Shown: positions 31,777 through 57,035 of the stretch, one piece after another | How positions within the stretch are numbered: position 1 is the first letter of the stretch | Layout of the letters: each line of letters opens with the position of its first letter | NCBI RefSeq assembly: GCF_003945595.2 | Contig: NW_024104554.1 | Location: 1,054,001-1,118,000 of the forward strand | Direction: 5' to 3' | Source: Pipra filicauda | Lineage: Eukaryota; Chordata; Aves; Passeriformes; Pipridae | Length of the DNA stretch: 64,000 nt | Position numbers and translations under genes: made by a program | Notes under the pieces: generated by a model | What the model saw: only the letters and a program-made list of their open reading frames with translations | The model's database searches: none | Told to the model about the DNA's origin: nothing

Positions 31777-31950
31777 CCATTTCTTGTGGACATCCTGGGG
31801 TACCTGCAAATGCAGTTCTTTCAGGAGACAAATTTACATATGGCTCCATAGTTCACTATTCTTGCACAGCGGGTCGAAGGCTCATAGGAAATTCTACAAG
31901 GGAGTGCCAAGAAGATAGCCACTGGAGTGGGACCCTCCCTCACTGTTCAG
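31777..31950 (+). CDS. CSMD3: CSMD exon 6 of window: sushi module 6
   Basis: A 174-nt phase 1-1 exon. Sushi module with cysteines at 4, 30, 44 and 57 and Trp50. The start CGHPGVPANAVLSGDK closely matches the CSMD1 counterpart. The usual G-Y/F after Cys30 is replaced: the sequence is CTAGRRLIG with Arg34 in place of the aromatic residue. The CSMD1 module also lacks the aromatic there, so this is an old family feature rather than damage. N39-S-T is a sequon. Donor GTACAC is weaker than its neighbours. Confidence 0.95.
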
Positions 31951-34900
31951 GTACACATACGAGCCATTATCTGAATGTCACTTTGTCACATGAATAAAGC
32001 TTTTCTCACGCATGTTTTTAGCTACAGTCAGACATTTATTTATTTTCCAAGTATATTTTAATTTCACCAATGACCACTCAGCTATATCATAGCCTCATTC
32101 TCTTTGTCATTACTTCACAAATTCACTCCTTAGCTAGATGCTGCCTTTATGTGCTGCAGTGTATAGAACATGTAAAACAGTACTTAAAACCAGGTTGAGT
32201 TTTGATTAAAAAGGATGCATGTATTAAATTTTATTTTTATGAACACTATTTTATGTAAACAAAGGTTGTTTCATCAGAAAATGTTGAATAAAAACCTCCA
32301 CAGCAAAGATACTAATGGTAAACATACATATTGCTCCTCTTTTCACTTACAGAAGTATACTTTATTAGTTTTGCAATGTGCAAATACTATAAATGTCTGG
32401 CATGTTCTTGGTGCTGTCAGGACATACACGAACAGTTTATTCTCCCCCAGACTATGCAAATTTAGTAGAAGCCATAAACCATTTCACAGTTTTGTTGAAG
32501 TGATGACCTCAGGTAAGGGTTGGCTACTGAGGACATCCAAAGTGTATTATTAGGTTTTGTAAGGGAAACAAGTCTACATGCTTCAGTATATAAGAAAACA
32601 AATACCTGACTGATTTAAGAAGAAAATTTCCTAGTGAGAAAATTGTTCATAGTTACTCATTATACAACTTGCTTAGAATTCCCTTTGAACTCTTGGACGT
32701 GCCCACTGTTGGGCTGATCCAATTCAATGCAGTTCAGTTCAGATTTGACCTGATTTAAATAGGTTACACCTATTAAATAGGTGTAACCTATTTAAATTCA
32801 TTACTTTGAAAAAGCTCTAAATAAATGTTCATAGAAAAAGGTCCGTTTATGAGCTGATTATGGAAGAATGGTGAGCAGAATTTGAAATATTGGGAAAAGG
32901 AAGTGAATTTAAATCACCAGTATTTCTTTTCTGCTCTATGCTGCTCGAGGAGGAAATAGTTTAGAGTCTTCTCACACTGCTGGATCTCATAGTATCTATG
33001 CCTAGACCTGAAAGGAATCTCTGCAGGACATTCATATAGTTTTCACACAAGCCTTTTCTTGCTTGTCTTAAGCCCACATTTATGTCACTTGCACCTTTTT
33101 ATCCAGCATAATATACCAGATCTGAAATTGCACCAAGACTTCAAAAATTTTAAGGTCAGAGTCCTCTAATGCTGTTATCCCACACTTCTTATCACAAGGA
33201 AATTCTCATGTTGGTGGAAGGAAATTTTGATGGCCAATAATTGAGGCTCTTCAGATATCAGTCACAAATATGATAGTATTTTTATAGACTCATAGATTTT
33301 GAAAACATGAAGGACCATGATACTCATCTCCTAGGGTGGGGAAAATATATCTAGTGCAACTAAAATATTGTTACTGATGCAGAATTGAATTTTCTAAGTT
33401 TAAACATGATGGGACACCATCTTGAGAGCCAGGGGATTCCCTAGGAAAATGAAAATCTATCTCTGTTAGCTCAATAAAAAAAAACAAACAAACAACAAAA
33501 CACCAAGAAAAACTACCTAAAAAGCAGCCAAAGAAAACCCTGAAAAGTGTCTCATTTCTCTAAGGTATTTAGAATTATAAAATTAACTACACTTTCCATG
33601 TTAGATATTCAGGAGATGACTCCGTCAAAATCCAATATGAATAATTTGTTGTCATAATGTCAGTGAAAGAATGATTGTGCCCAGGATGACTGAGAACTCT
33701 GGTTTTGTGCATGTTTAAAAGCTGTAGTGTGTCTCTGCATGGGATTTATTCTTTGTGATATATTAATATGTGTTTGAATGCATGATGGTTCTATGATGGT
33801 ATAAATATGATCTCAGGGTTTGTTGTCACATGTTTGTATGTTATGAATTAAGTGATAGTTGAGATTGTTGTTTAAGATGAGACACACTCATTTTTCAGTA
33901 ATGGATATGTAGCCTTCTACATTGCTAAATAAAAAAGGGTCTAGACCTTCACAGTACTGTAACTACCTTTGTCTATACCCTTGGACTATAAAACTGCATT
34001 GTCCCAGTTCAAATTTTATCCAAGTCAAAACTAGGTATGTCCAAGAAAAAAATAAATCTATAGTTATTCATTTGTAATAATTCCCTCAGCAAAGTCCCAA
34101 AGCAAACTGACATCATAAGATTTTCAGAATCATAGATCATTCTGCCCTGAGCAATTCCTTTCCATTCACAAGCCAAAGTAGTGCCACACAGTTGTTTCAT
34201 GCTGTAAACATGTCACAGTGGTAGCCTGAATCACAGTCCCCATGTTATTTCACACATTTTAAGCAGACAGAAATGTCTGTGAAACAGTAATGTCTTAGAG
34301 TAAGTGGAAGAAGACAGCATCCAGAGGCCACATCTAGACTGCTGCTTTAACAGTGCCAGGGCACAAGCCATAGAAGCTAATACTTGATCACTGGGACCAT
34401 TACACTCTTAGAATTGTTCCCAGAATATTTTCAGCCCTAGCCCTTCAAACAATGTGCAAATACTTCACAAGTTTGTGTATGCCAGAGATTATTCTCAACA
34501 GTCAATTTGGATACAGCCACCATATCTTGGAAAGTGAGTTTTACCATATAGATGTGGACAGAATATATCAGCTGGCTTCAAGACATTCACACTGTTTACA
34601 AGCATGTATTTAGACCAGGAAATCTGGTTCCAAATGCTGCAGGGCAGAGTAACAAGAACAATCTATTCTAGAAGAACCTAGCACTAAACGAAGTTGACAC
34701 AATCAAAGACCACAAGTTAGCCTTGAATTCAGGAAGTGTATCTTGGCCTCCTTTTATGAGACATCATGATTGAATCCACTCATATTTACTATAATTAAAA
34801 CCTTATAATGCACACATAATCATATTTTCTGACATTAGAAAATTTTAGTTTTTAAATTAAATATATGAGTGTTCTCAAAGATTTACTATGGTTATTCCCT

Positions 34901-35866
34901 CGTTCATGATTTTGTCCTTCATATGAGAGGGGTGCCCTTGATGAAAAACCTATGTAAGAATATACAGACTTGAACCTATTAAATTATTTACATAGATTTT
35001 GGAAAAAAAAAACAAACCCACAACAAAAAAACCAAAACCAAAACCTAAACCCCATAGTTTCAATAGAATTTGAGTCTAGACATATAATTTAAAAATGGAG
35101 AAAAAAGGATAATGTTGCTATGAACTACAATTTAGACACGAAGGCATTTAAGAGATATACAATTTTAGGCCAAAATTTATAATAAATTGTTGATACTGAG
35201 ACTGTGCTTCATTAACCGTGTTGTATATCATTTCCTGTAGCAGCCACTTTATATGACATAGTAGTTGGCTGATTCATTAGACCCATGAAGACATCTTTAA
35301 AAAGTCTGTCTTGCAGCACCTTATTTATCTTTTTAATTTGTGACCAATATTTACATAGAAATTTAAAGGATAAGGATAGTTATGAGGTGTCCTTTTCATT
35401 CTTGACAGGTGCAGAGGAACAGGTGCCAGTGTGGATATATGTATTTCAAATGCATTTCTTAAGAAACTTGAATACGGTTCTCCTCACTCATGCTGTTATC
35501 TAATTCTTGTTATTAGAAGTTATTCCTAGGACAGAAGTTGAACAGTAAAATACAATGTGTAGGAAATATAATTTCTGTCAAAAAGACAAATTTGTTGAAC
35601 TGACAAAAAGTGACAGAGGTGCTTCCCATGTTCTCATCTTTTATTTACATGAACTTCTATGTTTAGGTCTGTATTGGTCTGAGATAAGAAGTAGGGTAAA
35701 AAAGACATGTAATTTGGCTGTTGTTTCACATCATTATACTAGAAAAAAGGGACTGATTATAACAGAAACAATGCAGTTAGTAGTCCTGTTCACAAGAGTG
35801 TTGTCCCTACCACTGCATTTGCACATAATGTCTCTGACAGTAACTCTATTATGATGTGTTTTACAG
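31951..35866 (+). other. Intron, 3.9 kb
   Basis: Holds a perfect 45-bp palindrome (32753-32797) and A-rich simple stretches near 33474-33505 and 35003-35050. A less AT-biased stretch at about 34250-34760 is unassigned. Confidence 0.75.
32753..32797. repeat. Perfect 22-bp inverted repeat with 1-nt centre (palindrome)
   Basis: The left arm, 32753-32774, starts atttaaataggttacacc. The right arm, 32776-32797, is its exact reverse complement. One A at 32775 separates them. The match stops at 32752/32798. Such a near-spacerless perfect palindrome can extrude as a cruciform or fold as a hairpin in the transcript. Confidence 0.95.
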
Positions 35867-36049
35867 GAAATAATCCTGGTTATTGTGATGATCCAGGAGT
35901 ACCAGCTCATGGGTCTAGACTAGGGGATGAGTTCAAAATAAAAAGTCTGCTACGTTTCTCATGTGAAATGGGTTATCAGCTGAGAGGATCTGCAGAGCGA
36001 ACATGCCTGCTTAATGGTTCCTGGTCAGGTATACAGCCTGTATGTGAAG
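35867..36049 (+). CDS. CSMD3: CSMD exon 7 of window: sushi module 7
   Basis: A 183-nt, 61-codon phase 1-1 exon (acceptor tgttttacag, donor GTAGGT). The first cysteine is delayed to residue 7 by an extra GNNPGY segment, giving a slightly longer inter-module linker, as in the equivalent CSMD1 module. Cysteines at 7, 33, 47 and 60, Trp53, sequon N50-G-S. Confidence 0.95.
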
Positions 36050-38248
36050 GTAGGTATTGATACCACTGGTATTTATCACACCAGTGAATGACATTTACTG
36101 ACTTTTTATTCTTTGATTGAAAAAAAATTACACAGAAATATGCTTTCATAATGCTTTGAGGATAGGTAATATAAAAAAGTTTGCAAGCAGTTCATTTTTT
36201 TGCTTGAAAACCTAAAACCAAATTGTAAAGTTTTGGAATATATAAGAAGCTTGTGAGAAAATAATTTCAGTTAAACAATATTGAACCTGAAAATAGATAA
36301 TAGATACCAGAGTTAAATGTAAGATTAAACGAATGCTTTTGATTGAAGATATGAAAATGGAGTGATAAATAAATGTCACTTGCTTTATAGCAATAAAATA
36401 CTTTCATCTTGTCTTTCTTTGTAATATCTGTGCATCAAGTACTAAACAAATTATAAAGTTGTGTTCTTAACTAAGTATAAATTAACGTATATTTCTCCAC
36501 ACAAGTTAAACTAATTTTTAATGAGATGTTTTTATGCTACCTCTTTTTTAGAGGAAATGCAACAGAATATTTCTGAAAATCGCATTTTAAAATAAGATAA
36601 AAAACATAATAAAGAATTTTTAATGTTTTGTTGTGCATGCAGAATCATAAAGTAGGAATAGAAGACTTTAAATTCAGTTTTATAATGACTTCTTGCTTTC
36701 TAAGAATGTTTGAAAAGTTATGTATCTAATTCATTGGAGTTGATGAATTCTGTAGTATCTGTTTTCTCCTAAACTAAATGATAAAATAAAAGATAGGACA
36801 AGATCTTTTTAACAAATTCATTTATTTTTTCACCTAGGCATTTTATCACAGTAGCCTAATTTAATAATTGTCCTTTTATTGTATTCTTCAGCACAGACTA
36901 ATCTTCTGTCAGTGCAGATATCATCATAACTGTGCGAAAATGGCAGTGTGCACAGGATTAGTATTTGGATCAGTATTTTCAGCGAAAATTGAAGTTTTGC
37001 AAAATCCTTTCTACTTCCCTTGCATGAAGACATTAAGTATAGCAGGACAGCAGAAGCCAGTGGCAATTATCAGCATTTGAAATCCTGCTTTTTTTCTGCC
37101 CTTTCTTTATACTGTTTGCTTCAACCTTCAATTTTCAGAAAAAAAACAAAAACAAAAACAAACCAAAGAAGAAAGCCCCTTTCTTTCTATAGTCCTTCAA
37201 CTGTTTCCTGTTTAGTATAAGTAAGGATGAGATTAGGAGAATACCTTTTCATTCCTACAAGTTGCAACCTACTGAATTCCTCTCTTTGTTATTTGACACT
37301 CTTATAAATAAAAAGTGATTAAGTCTTGATTAAAACACAGGCATTTATGTATCATTCCAAACATAAGTGATAGGATAATTTTTAATTAGTAAATAATTTT
37401 TATTTTAATCGATCATAAAATATATAAGTATTATATTCTAACTATTAGATTATAACTATTATGCTCAGGGACATCCAGCTGGTGGACATGCAGCAGGTCC
37501 AAGTCTTTCTTGTTCCGGGAGCCCAGAGCTGGACATAGTACTCCAGGTGGGGTCTCACAAGAGCAGAGTTGTTAGGAATGTTGTTCAAAAATTTCAAAAC
37601 AAAAAACTAAATCCTTCTCATGACTGTCTGGTCCACTGGAAAAAAACCCACCACTAAGCGTCCCCAAAAACTCAATACATAATCAAACTAAGCAAGGTAA
37701 ACTGTCAAATTTCAGATATATGAAGCTGAAACATAATTATTGCCTTAAAGTATAGCTACGATGCCAAAAAGATATGGAAGCCAATACAGAATGCCTGTTC
37801 ATTTCTTGATTTAAAAAACAGATGGACAAGAAGACCATAATTTACTATTTATGCGTGCTTATAATTGAAAGAGGAGATACCAGAAGACAGGAAGAGAATA
37901 CAAAAATGTTCCCAAAGGCAAAACAGAGGTACAGGTCTACAAGAAAGTCCTGAATCTTTTTTCTCTCCAGTGACTGTATTGAGTGGAGTAGACCAAGGAG
38001 GGAAAACTATCTGAATCAGCAATTGAAAAAAAAAGCAATTGAAACAAATGCAAGTAAAGTGATAATATTAAGAAACAGAAATAATTCATTCAAGAATATA
38101 ACTATTAAATATTTTCCTTTTAAAACTTGCTATGCTTTTTTTAAAGATGAACTATTAACCTAGTTGTTCTTGTTTGCTTTTTTTTCCAGAGTTAGTCACC
38201 TCTCAGTGAAATATTGATTTTTATTTTTTTTTAATCTTTTCTTTGCAG
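36050..38248 (+). other. Intron, 2.2 kb
   Basis: AT-rich; contains a short antisense CR1 fragment (37466-37568) and an A-rich CAAAAA-type stretch near 37138-37166. Confidence 0.75.
37466..37568 (-). mobile_element. CR1 LINE fragment, antisense, about 100 bp
   Basis: Contains agctggacatagtactccag followed by gtggggtctcacaagagcag, the reverse complement of a well-conserved CR1 3' coding stretch. Both ends are lost. Confidence 0.8.
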
Positions 38249-38425
38249 CTGTATCTTGTGGGAACCCTGGCACCCCAGCCAATGGTATGATAATATACAC
38301 TGATGGAATTTTATTCTCCAGTTCAGTCATTTATGCCTGCTGGGAAGGTTATAAAACTTCAGGGCTAACTACTAGACATTGTACTGCTAATGGGACATGG
38401 ACTGGCACTGCTCCAGACTGCACAG
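38249..38425 (+). CDS. CSMD3: CSMD exon 8 of window: sushi module 8
   Basis: A 177-nt, 59-codon phase 1-1 exon, found from its splice sites (acceptor tctttgcag, donor GTCAGA) and sushi pattern rather than from an ATG-initiated ORF. Cysteines at 4, 31, 45 and 58, Trp51. It opens with CGNPGTPANG. Cys31 is followed by Trp-Glu-Gly-Tyr rather than the commoner x-x-Gly-Tyr with a small residue. Sequon N48-G-T. The donor is one of the weaker ones in the gene. Confidence 0.94.
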
Positions 38426-40898
<2,473 letters not shown>

Positions 40899-41072
40899 CT
40901 ATTACTTGTGGCCCCCCTCCAACAGTGCTCTATGGGAAAGTGGAAGGATCTGATTATCGCTGGGGTGCCAGTGTGAGTTACAGCTGTGCAGAAGGCTATC
41001 AGCTGTCTAACACAGCTATTCTCTCCTGTGAAGGGCGAGGAATTTGGCGGGGAGACATCCCACAGTGTTTGC
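40899..41072 (+). CDS. CSMD3: CSMD exon 10 of window: sushi module 10
   Basis: A 174-nt phase 1-1 exon (acceptor ttctgacacag, donor GTAAGT). Cysteines at 4, 30, 44 and 57, Trp50. The start CGPPPTVLYGKVEGSDYRWG uses a proline run instead of DPG. The segment SCEGRGIWRGDIPQC is close to the CSMD3 sequence as I recall it. No standard sequon in this module. Confidence 0.95.
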
Positions 41073-50660
<9,588 letters not shown>

Positions 50661-50705
50661 GTAAAGGAGTGAGAGAAGTTAATGAAACAATAACTAAAAC
50701 TCCAG
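50661..50705 (+). CDS. CSMD3: CSMD exon 15 of window: 45-nt linker exon
   Basis: A 15-codon phase 1-1 exon encoding SKGVREVNETITKTP, the hydrophilic linker after the last sushi domain, with one sequon (NET). The acceptor ttttacttgtag is good, but the donor is GTTTGT, lacking the purine-AG core of a standard +3 to +5. Length, phase symmetry and weak donor make it a natural cassette: skipping would join residue-splitting A to TT and keep the frame. The KGVREVNET linker is one reason for preferring CSMD3 over CSMD1. Confidence 0.88.
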
Positions 50706-53700
50706 GTTTGTATACAAGAAGAGCTTTAGATCTAAATAAATTAAATTGATTTACACCCTAGATTGTTATGGATAATAAAATTATTTCCAATATTTAAGTA
50801 TTTGTTAATCATTTTCAAGGAATGTTAATGTTGAGGTCTTTCATAATAACTGATGCCATGTAAAACCTATTCTATTAAATTCTTTCACAAGCAATTTTTT
50901 TATAGTTCCAATTTTGTAAATTGCATAAAATCTCTTGTCCAGCAAAAAAAAAAAAAGGAACATTTACATACAAAACTCAGATTTAGTAGTTTTATATCAG
51001 AAAGATTGCTATAATGGAGAGCCTTATAATGAGTGTATACTATAATTGCAGGAATTCAGTTCAGTCAGTTCTGCACTTTACATTGCAAATGTTGGAAAAA
51101 ATACATCAAAAAAACACACAAAAAAAACAAACAAAAAACGACCCCAAAAAACCCTTCAGAAATTTTGATGGCCTTCATGTCATGAAAATTTTTCATGTAC
51201 TCCAAGATAGGTTTTCTGAAATTTTGTGGACACCAGGCAGATGTCAAGGCAGGCAAACATTACTTCTGCTTTCCTATGCCACCTTGTGAACATGTGTGCA
51301 GTTAACCTATTCCTCCTGCCAGTGACAAAATAGAAAAATACATCTGAGAAATCCTTAATGCAGGTCCTTTTAGATTCAATGCTTTTCAGAAAATGAAAGG
51401 CCTAAATTTTTTATTGAGTTATTTAAAAATTAGCAGAGTTATCACCAAATAAATGAGCTTGCAATTCTATATTTTGAATTTTAGCAAAGCTGCAGGGAAA
51501 ATAAAGATTAATGGTTCATGCTTGTGGCATTTCACAGAAGGACTGTAGAGTAGATGGGATGAAAAGGTATTTCTGCTAATAATTAACCTTCCTGGTGAGT
51601 TTGTTAGTGAGAGTGTCAGGTGAAACCGTAAATGAGTTCCTCTGAAATGCTTTACTTCTGCAGACTCACAATAAAGCAGAATGTAATGTGCATTCATTAT
51701 AATTAGTATACAGTCTTCATTTATTGGGGGATTCACCTCACCAAACACCTAAGGTATGCATTATTCTGCTACCACACAGATTTTGAAGTTTCAATGCCAA
51801 ATTAAAATGCAGACCTAGTCTCCAAATATATCCACTATGCAGAGTATCAGTATCAATTCATACTGTATCATGTCCCTTATGACTAGTTCTGATAAGTAAG
51901 TACTATTTGAAAAGTATTTTTTTAAAAAATTAAATGTTTTGGTTGCAAATGCCAATAATACTAAGGAGAAAAAGGAAACTATACGTATGACAATAATTAA
52001 CAATGAAAGGTTGTAAGCTTTCAAAAAAGAAGTCTGCACTAATATTTTGTCTTTTAAAATTGTAAATTCTCTTTAGGATAGAACACTGTGTATTTTGAAG
52101 CACTTTCTTTACTGTGTTATCTTGACTTTTAGTACAATTTGATTTACTGCTAACTATTTTGAACAGAATTAAACTAATATTGTTAAACTAGAGTTTTTGT
52201 AACAGAATAGATTAATGTTCTGATTTATCATTTTTAGATATCTGAATACAAGTTATATTTGTAATTGATTATTAAATTTCTTTTTTTTCTGGAGTTAATG
52301 CCTTCATAAACAATAGTAAATATTTTTGCATGATTGAGTATAGGTCACAACTAAAGAATCCTTACAATACACATTTGAAGTTTAAGAACTGAATTACTCT
52401 GGTTTTCCATGGTTCTCACTGCTTTGTATAGTCTTCCCAAAAATGTTTAGGAAGGTGTTTTAATGGGTAGCCATGGATTTTCCAAATTATCTTGTTCTTA
52501 GAAGAATCTGCAGTCCGTGCAGTATTGGAATAATAATACCCAGTTCATTTTTCTCATTCTGCTTTTGGTGGGAAAGGCAGGGGCATTATAAGGGTTCAGC
52601 ACAATCAACTCAGAGCCACTCCAAATCCTCAGCAGCATCCCCGGGGACTGCAGCACTTGCATTTTAATGTTTTACAAAAACATGACTGGGGAAGCAGAAA
52701 TACAATTTTTTCCCCTACTAATTCTGTCCATCTGCAGCAAGTGCAAATTCTGTAAATACTGAGTCAACAGTACCATTTTGTAAAGCTTAACAGATATTAT
52801 TGACAGAGTAGTTAGACAAACTACAGAACGAAGATGTTGAATGTGGTGAAAGTATGTTCCTTTATAAAAACCTTAAATAGTACCTCTCAGGTTCATACTA
52901 GTAATACTAGATGTTTACTTCCATAAGAATTTCATCAGACACAAAATTTTAATTAAAAACATAGACAAATAAAAAATAATTTTAATTTTTTTTAGTGCCA
53001 GGTTTCAAATTTATGCTATGTCATCATTTTAGCAAAACAATGGGAAATACATAGAAAATAGTCTGAACCCTTTATAGAATTCATATATATGCAGAAATTG
53101 TATGAATTCTAAGGACTGTGAGATACCAATAGAAATGTAATCTTTCAGATTTATAGTAGTAAGTTGAGGTTACGTAGTGTAAAGCCCAAGTCCTGCACTG
53201 AGTTTTACTTTGGAAACTGAACACTTAAAATTCTTCAAAGCTGTTATACTCAAAGCCATATAGTAGATCTCTGCTCACTTGGAAGCCAGTGGTGGTACCA
53301 ATGACCTAGAGAGGTTTTCAAATTGTGCCACATTTAGCTTGAACACTTGCATTGTGACTTTTGCACAGTTTAAAGGCACTTAAGAAGTTATTTATTTAGT
53401 CAGCAGCTAGTCAGCAATCAGATTTTCAGATGTATTGCCTGTCAGGTATTATTGCCCTGGCTTTCTGTTTGATTCATTTTTGCAATAAGTGATTAGATAG
53501 AGGAGGAAATATCCATAGAACTTATTCAAAATGGATACATCAGATACCTCTACTGATAAATTTCCTTCAGTATAGACGGCTACCTTTGCATGTGCTCAGA
53601 GTTTGATAAAATGCAAAAAAAAAAAAAAATCCAATTATTTAATTTAAGATTTTAATTAGCAGAGTGTGAAACACTTCTAATGTCAGTCTAGCTATTTTGC

Positions 53701-54980
53701 AAGTGTCATTTGTAGTGGTCATGGATAGTAAGGGTGAATTTTAATAGTTGCTAGGGCTGTTATTTTGTCAAGATATTGTGATTGATTAAAGTATTCTTTT
53801 AATGAAGTTTTAGTTTAATTCTTAAAGTTTTACTCCTAAATAGTAATGCTAGAAAAACTTATAACTAAGTGGAAAAATCTCTGTTGTCACATATCAGAAG
53901 CTACCAGGGAACACTGGGTGCTGTCTGGCCAGGAGGAGGGTTGGTCTCTTTCAACCAGCTTTACTGTTTTTTAACTTAATTGTCACGTCTGAAGGAAGTC
54001 TTTCCCAAATTTTATAACAGAAAAGCATATAGGAGAAATATAACAATGTGTAGGGGAGAAATTAATGTTCAAGACATGTAGCACCTTGTAAATGCTTCTG
54101 ATGTAAAATCTCCTCCTAAGAATTTTTTCTGTGTTTTTAATTAATGTTAATATTACAGATACTGGTGAGTGAAAGATATTTTCTACTTTTTAGGTGATTT
54201 AAACACATATTAAAAATATTTAAAATACAACATTTAACACCTAAATAATTTATTTTTCCTGTGTAGAGGAAAGATACAAATAACATCAAATAAATTACCC
54301 AAATACATATACTTTTTCCAATGTCATTCTTCATTTTATAGGATTTTCAGATAATTCAAACTGCAGTTGCTAAGAAACAGATCTTTATTTTAAATATAAA
54401 AAAAAGTTCCCTTCTCTGACAACTTCACTGTTCACAAGTGCAGTAATACTGTATGGAGAAAAGCTGTGATGTCTAAAAATGACTGATAAAACTGTACTTG
54501 AAATTCAGTTAATTCAGTTGAATATTCAGTTGATATTCAGTTGAAAATCACACACAGTACTGCTTTGATAGATTCATGAAACAAAAGGGATGTCCTAAGA
54601 GAGTGTTTCCTTCCAGGAATCCTTGACTTCAGAATATTATTCCCCTTTTTCTCATCATACCTTAGGGCTACAGGGCTTTAGGGGAAGAGTCCATTATTTT
54701 CTGTAGTCTTGAGGACATTCACTGAATCACACAAGCTATGAAGTGTGAGGTTATTTAAGAACATATACTGTGATGGAAAGGTGTAGTATATTATAGGCAA
54801 TTCTGTGGAAAAGTCATTAGATATATTGTCTTTATTGTTGTAAAATGTTTACTATAAGGCCTCCTTATAATAGTGGATTGATTCTGTAACAGAAAAAATG
54901 AGGAACATAAGTATGGCTGGAAAGATGGTTACTTTGTTGTAGTTTACTTCTTTCTTTGTTTCTCTTTTTCACTTATTTAG
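50706..54980 (+). other. Intron, 4.3 kb
   Basis: AT-rich intron with an A/C-rich stretch near 51107-51152 and a short ATTCAGTTG array at 54503-54544. GC-richer patches at 52560-52660 and 53895-53955 are unassigned; the second faintly resembles CR1 3' sequence but is too short to call. Confidence 0.7.
54503..54544. repeat. ATTCAGTTG short tandem array, four units
   Basis: Four units that share attcagtt with variable spacers (9, 12 and 11 bp apart). Confidence 0.75.
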
Positions 54981-55142
54981 TTCCCTCAGATGTGTTTTTT
55001 ATAAATTCACTGTGGAAAGGGTTTTATGAATATTTAGGAAAAAGACAGCCTGCTACTCTCACTGTTGATTGGTTCAATACCACAAGCAGCAAAGTGAATG
55101 CCACGTTCATTGAGGCATCCAACATACAACTCAAACTATCAG
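54981..55142 (+). CDS. CSMD3: CSMD exon 16 of window: membrane-proximal region, part 1
   Basis: A 162-nt, 54-codon phase 1-1 exon (acceptor cacttatttag, donor GTAGGT). It begins VPSDVFFINSLWKGFYEYLG and contains alternating hydrophobic stretches (ATLTVDWF, NIQLKLS) that look like beta strands. No cysteine, so not a sushi or CUB domain. Two sequons, NTT and NAT. The sequence is close to the CSMD3 membrane-proximal region as I recall it and unlike CSMD1 here. Confidence 0.95.
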
Positions 55143-56947
<1,805 letters not shown>

Positions 56948-57035
56948 GTATCCTCAGGGCTTGAAAGAGGTGTTTTTACTTATCAAGGTGATATACATGG
57001 AAAAGACTTCGGAAAATTTATGCTCCAAAGACAAG
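56948..57035 (+). CDS. CSMD3: CSMD exon 18 of window: membrane-proximal region, part 3
   Basis: An 88-nt exon entering in phase 0 and leaving in phase 1 (donor GTAAAT). Encodes VSSGLERGVFTYQGDIHGKD through FMLQRQ, completing a cysteine-free region of about 121 residues over exons 16-18. The repeated Gly-hydrophobic pattern (VFTYQG, FGKFMLQ) suggests closing beta strands. The start was set by frame continuity with exon 17, since the acceptor itself is unusual. Confidence 0.93.

Noticed and set aside
31544..31849. 101-codon minus-strand ORF overlapping sushi exon 6
   Set aside because: A shadow of the coding exon on the opposite strand; no independent support.
53895..53955. Possible CR1 fragment (ggagggttggtctctttcaa)
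   Set aside because: Similarity is limited to about 20 bp; too short to annotate.
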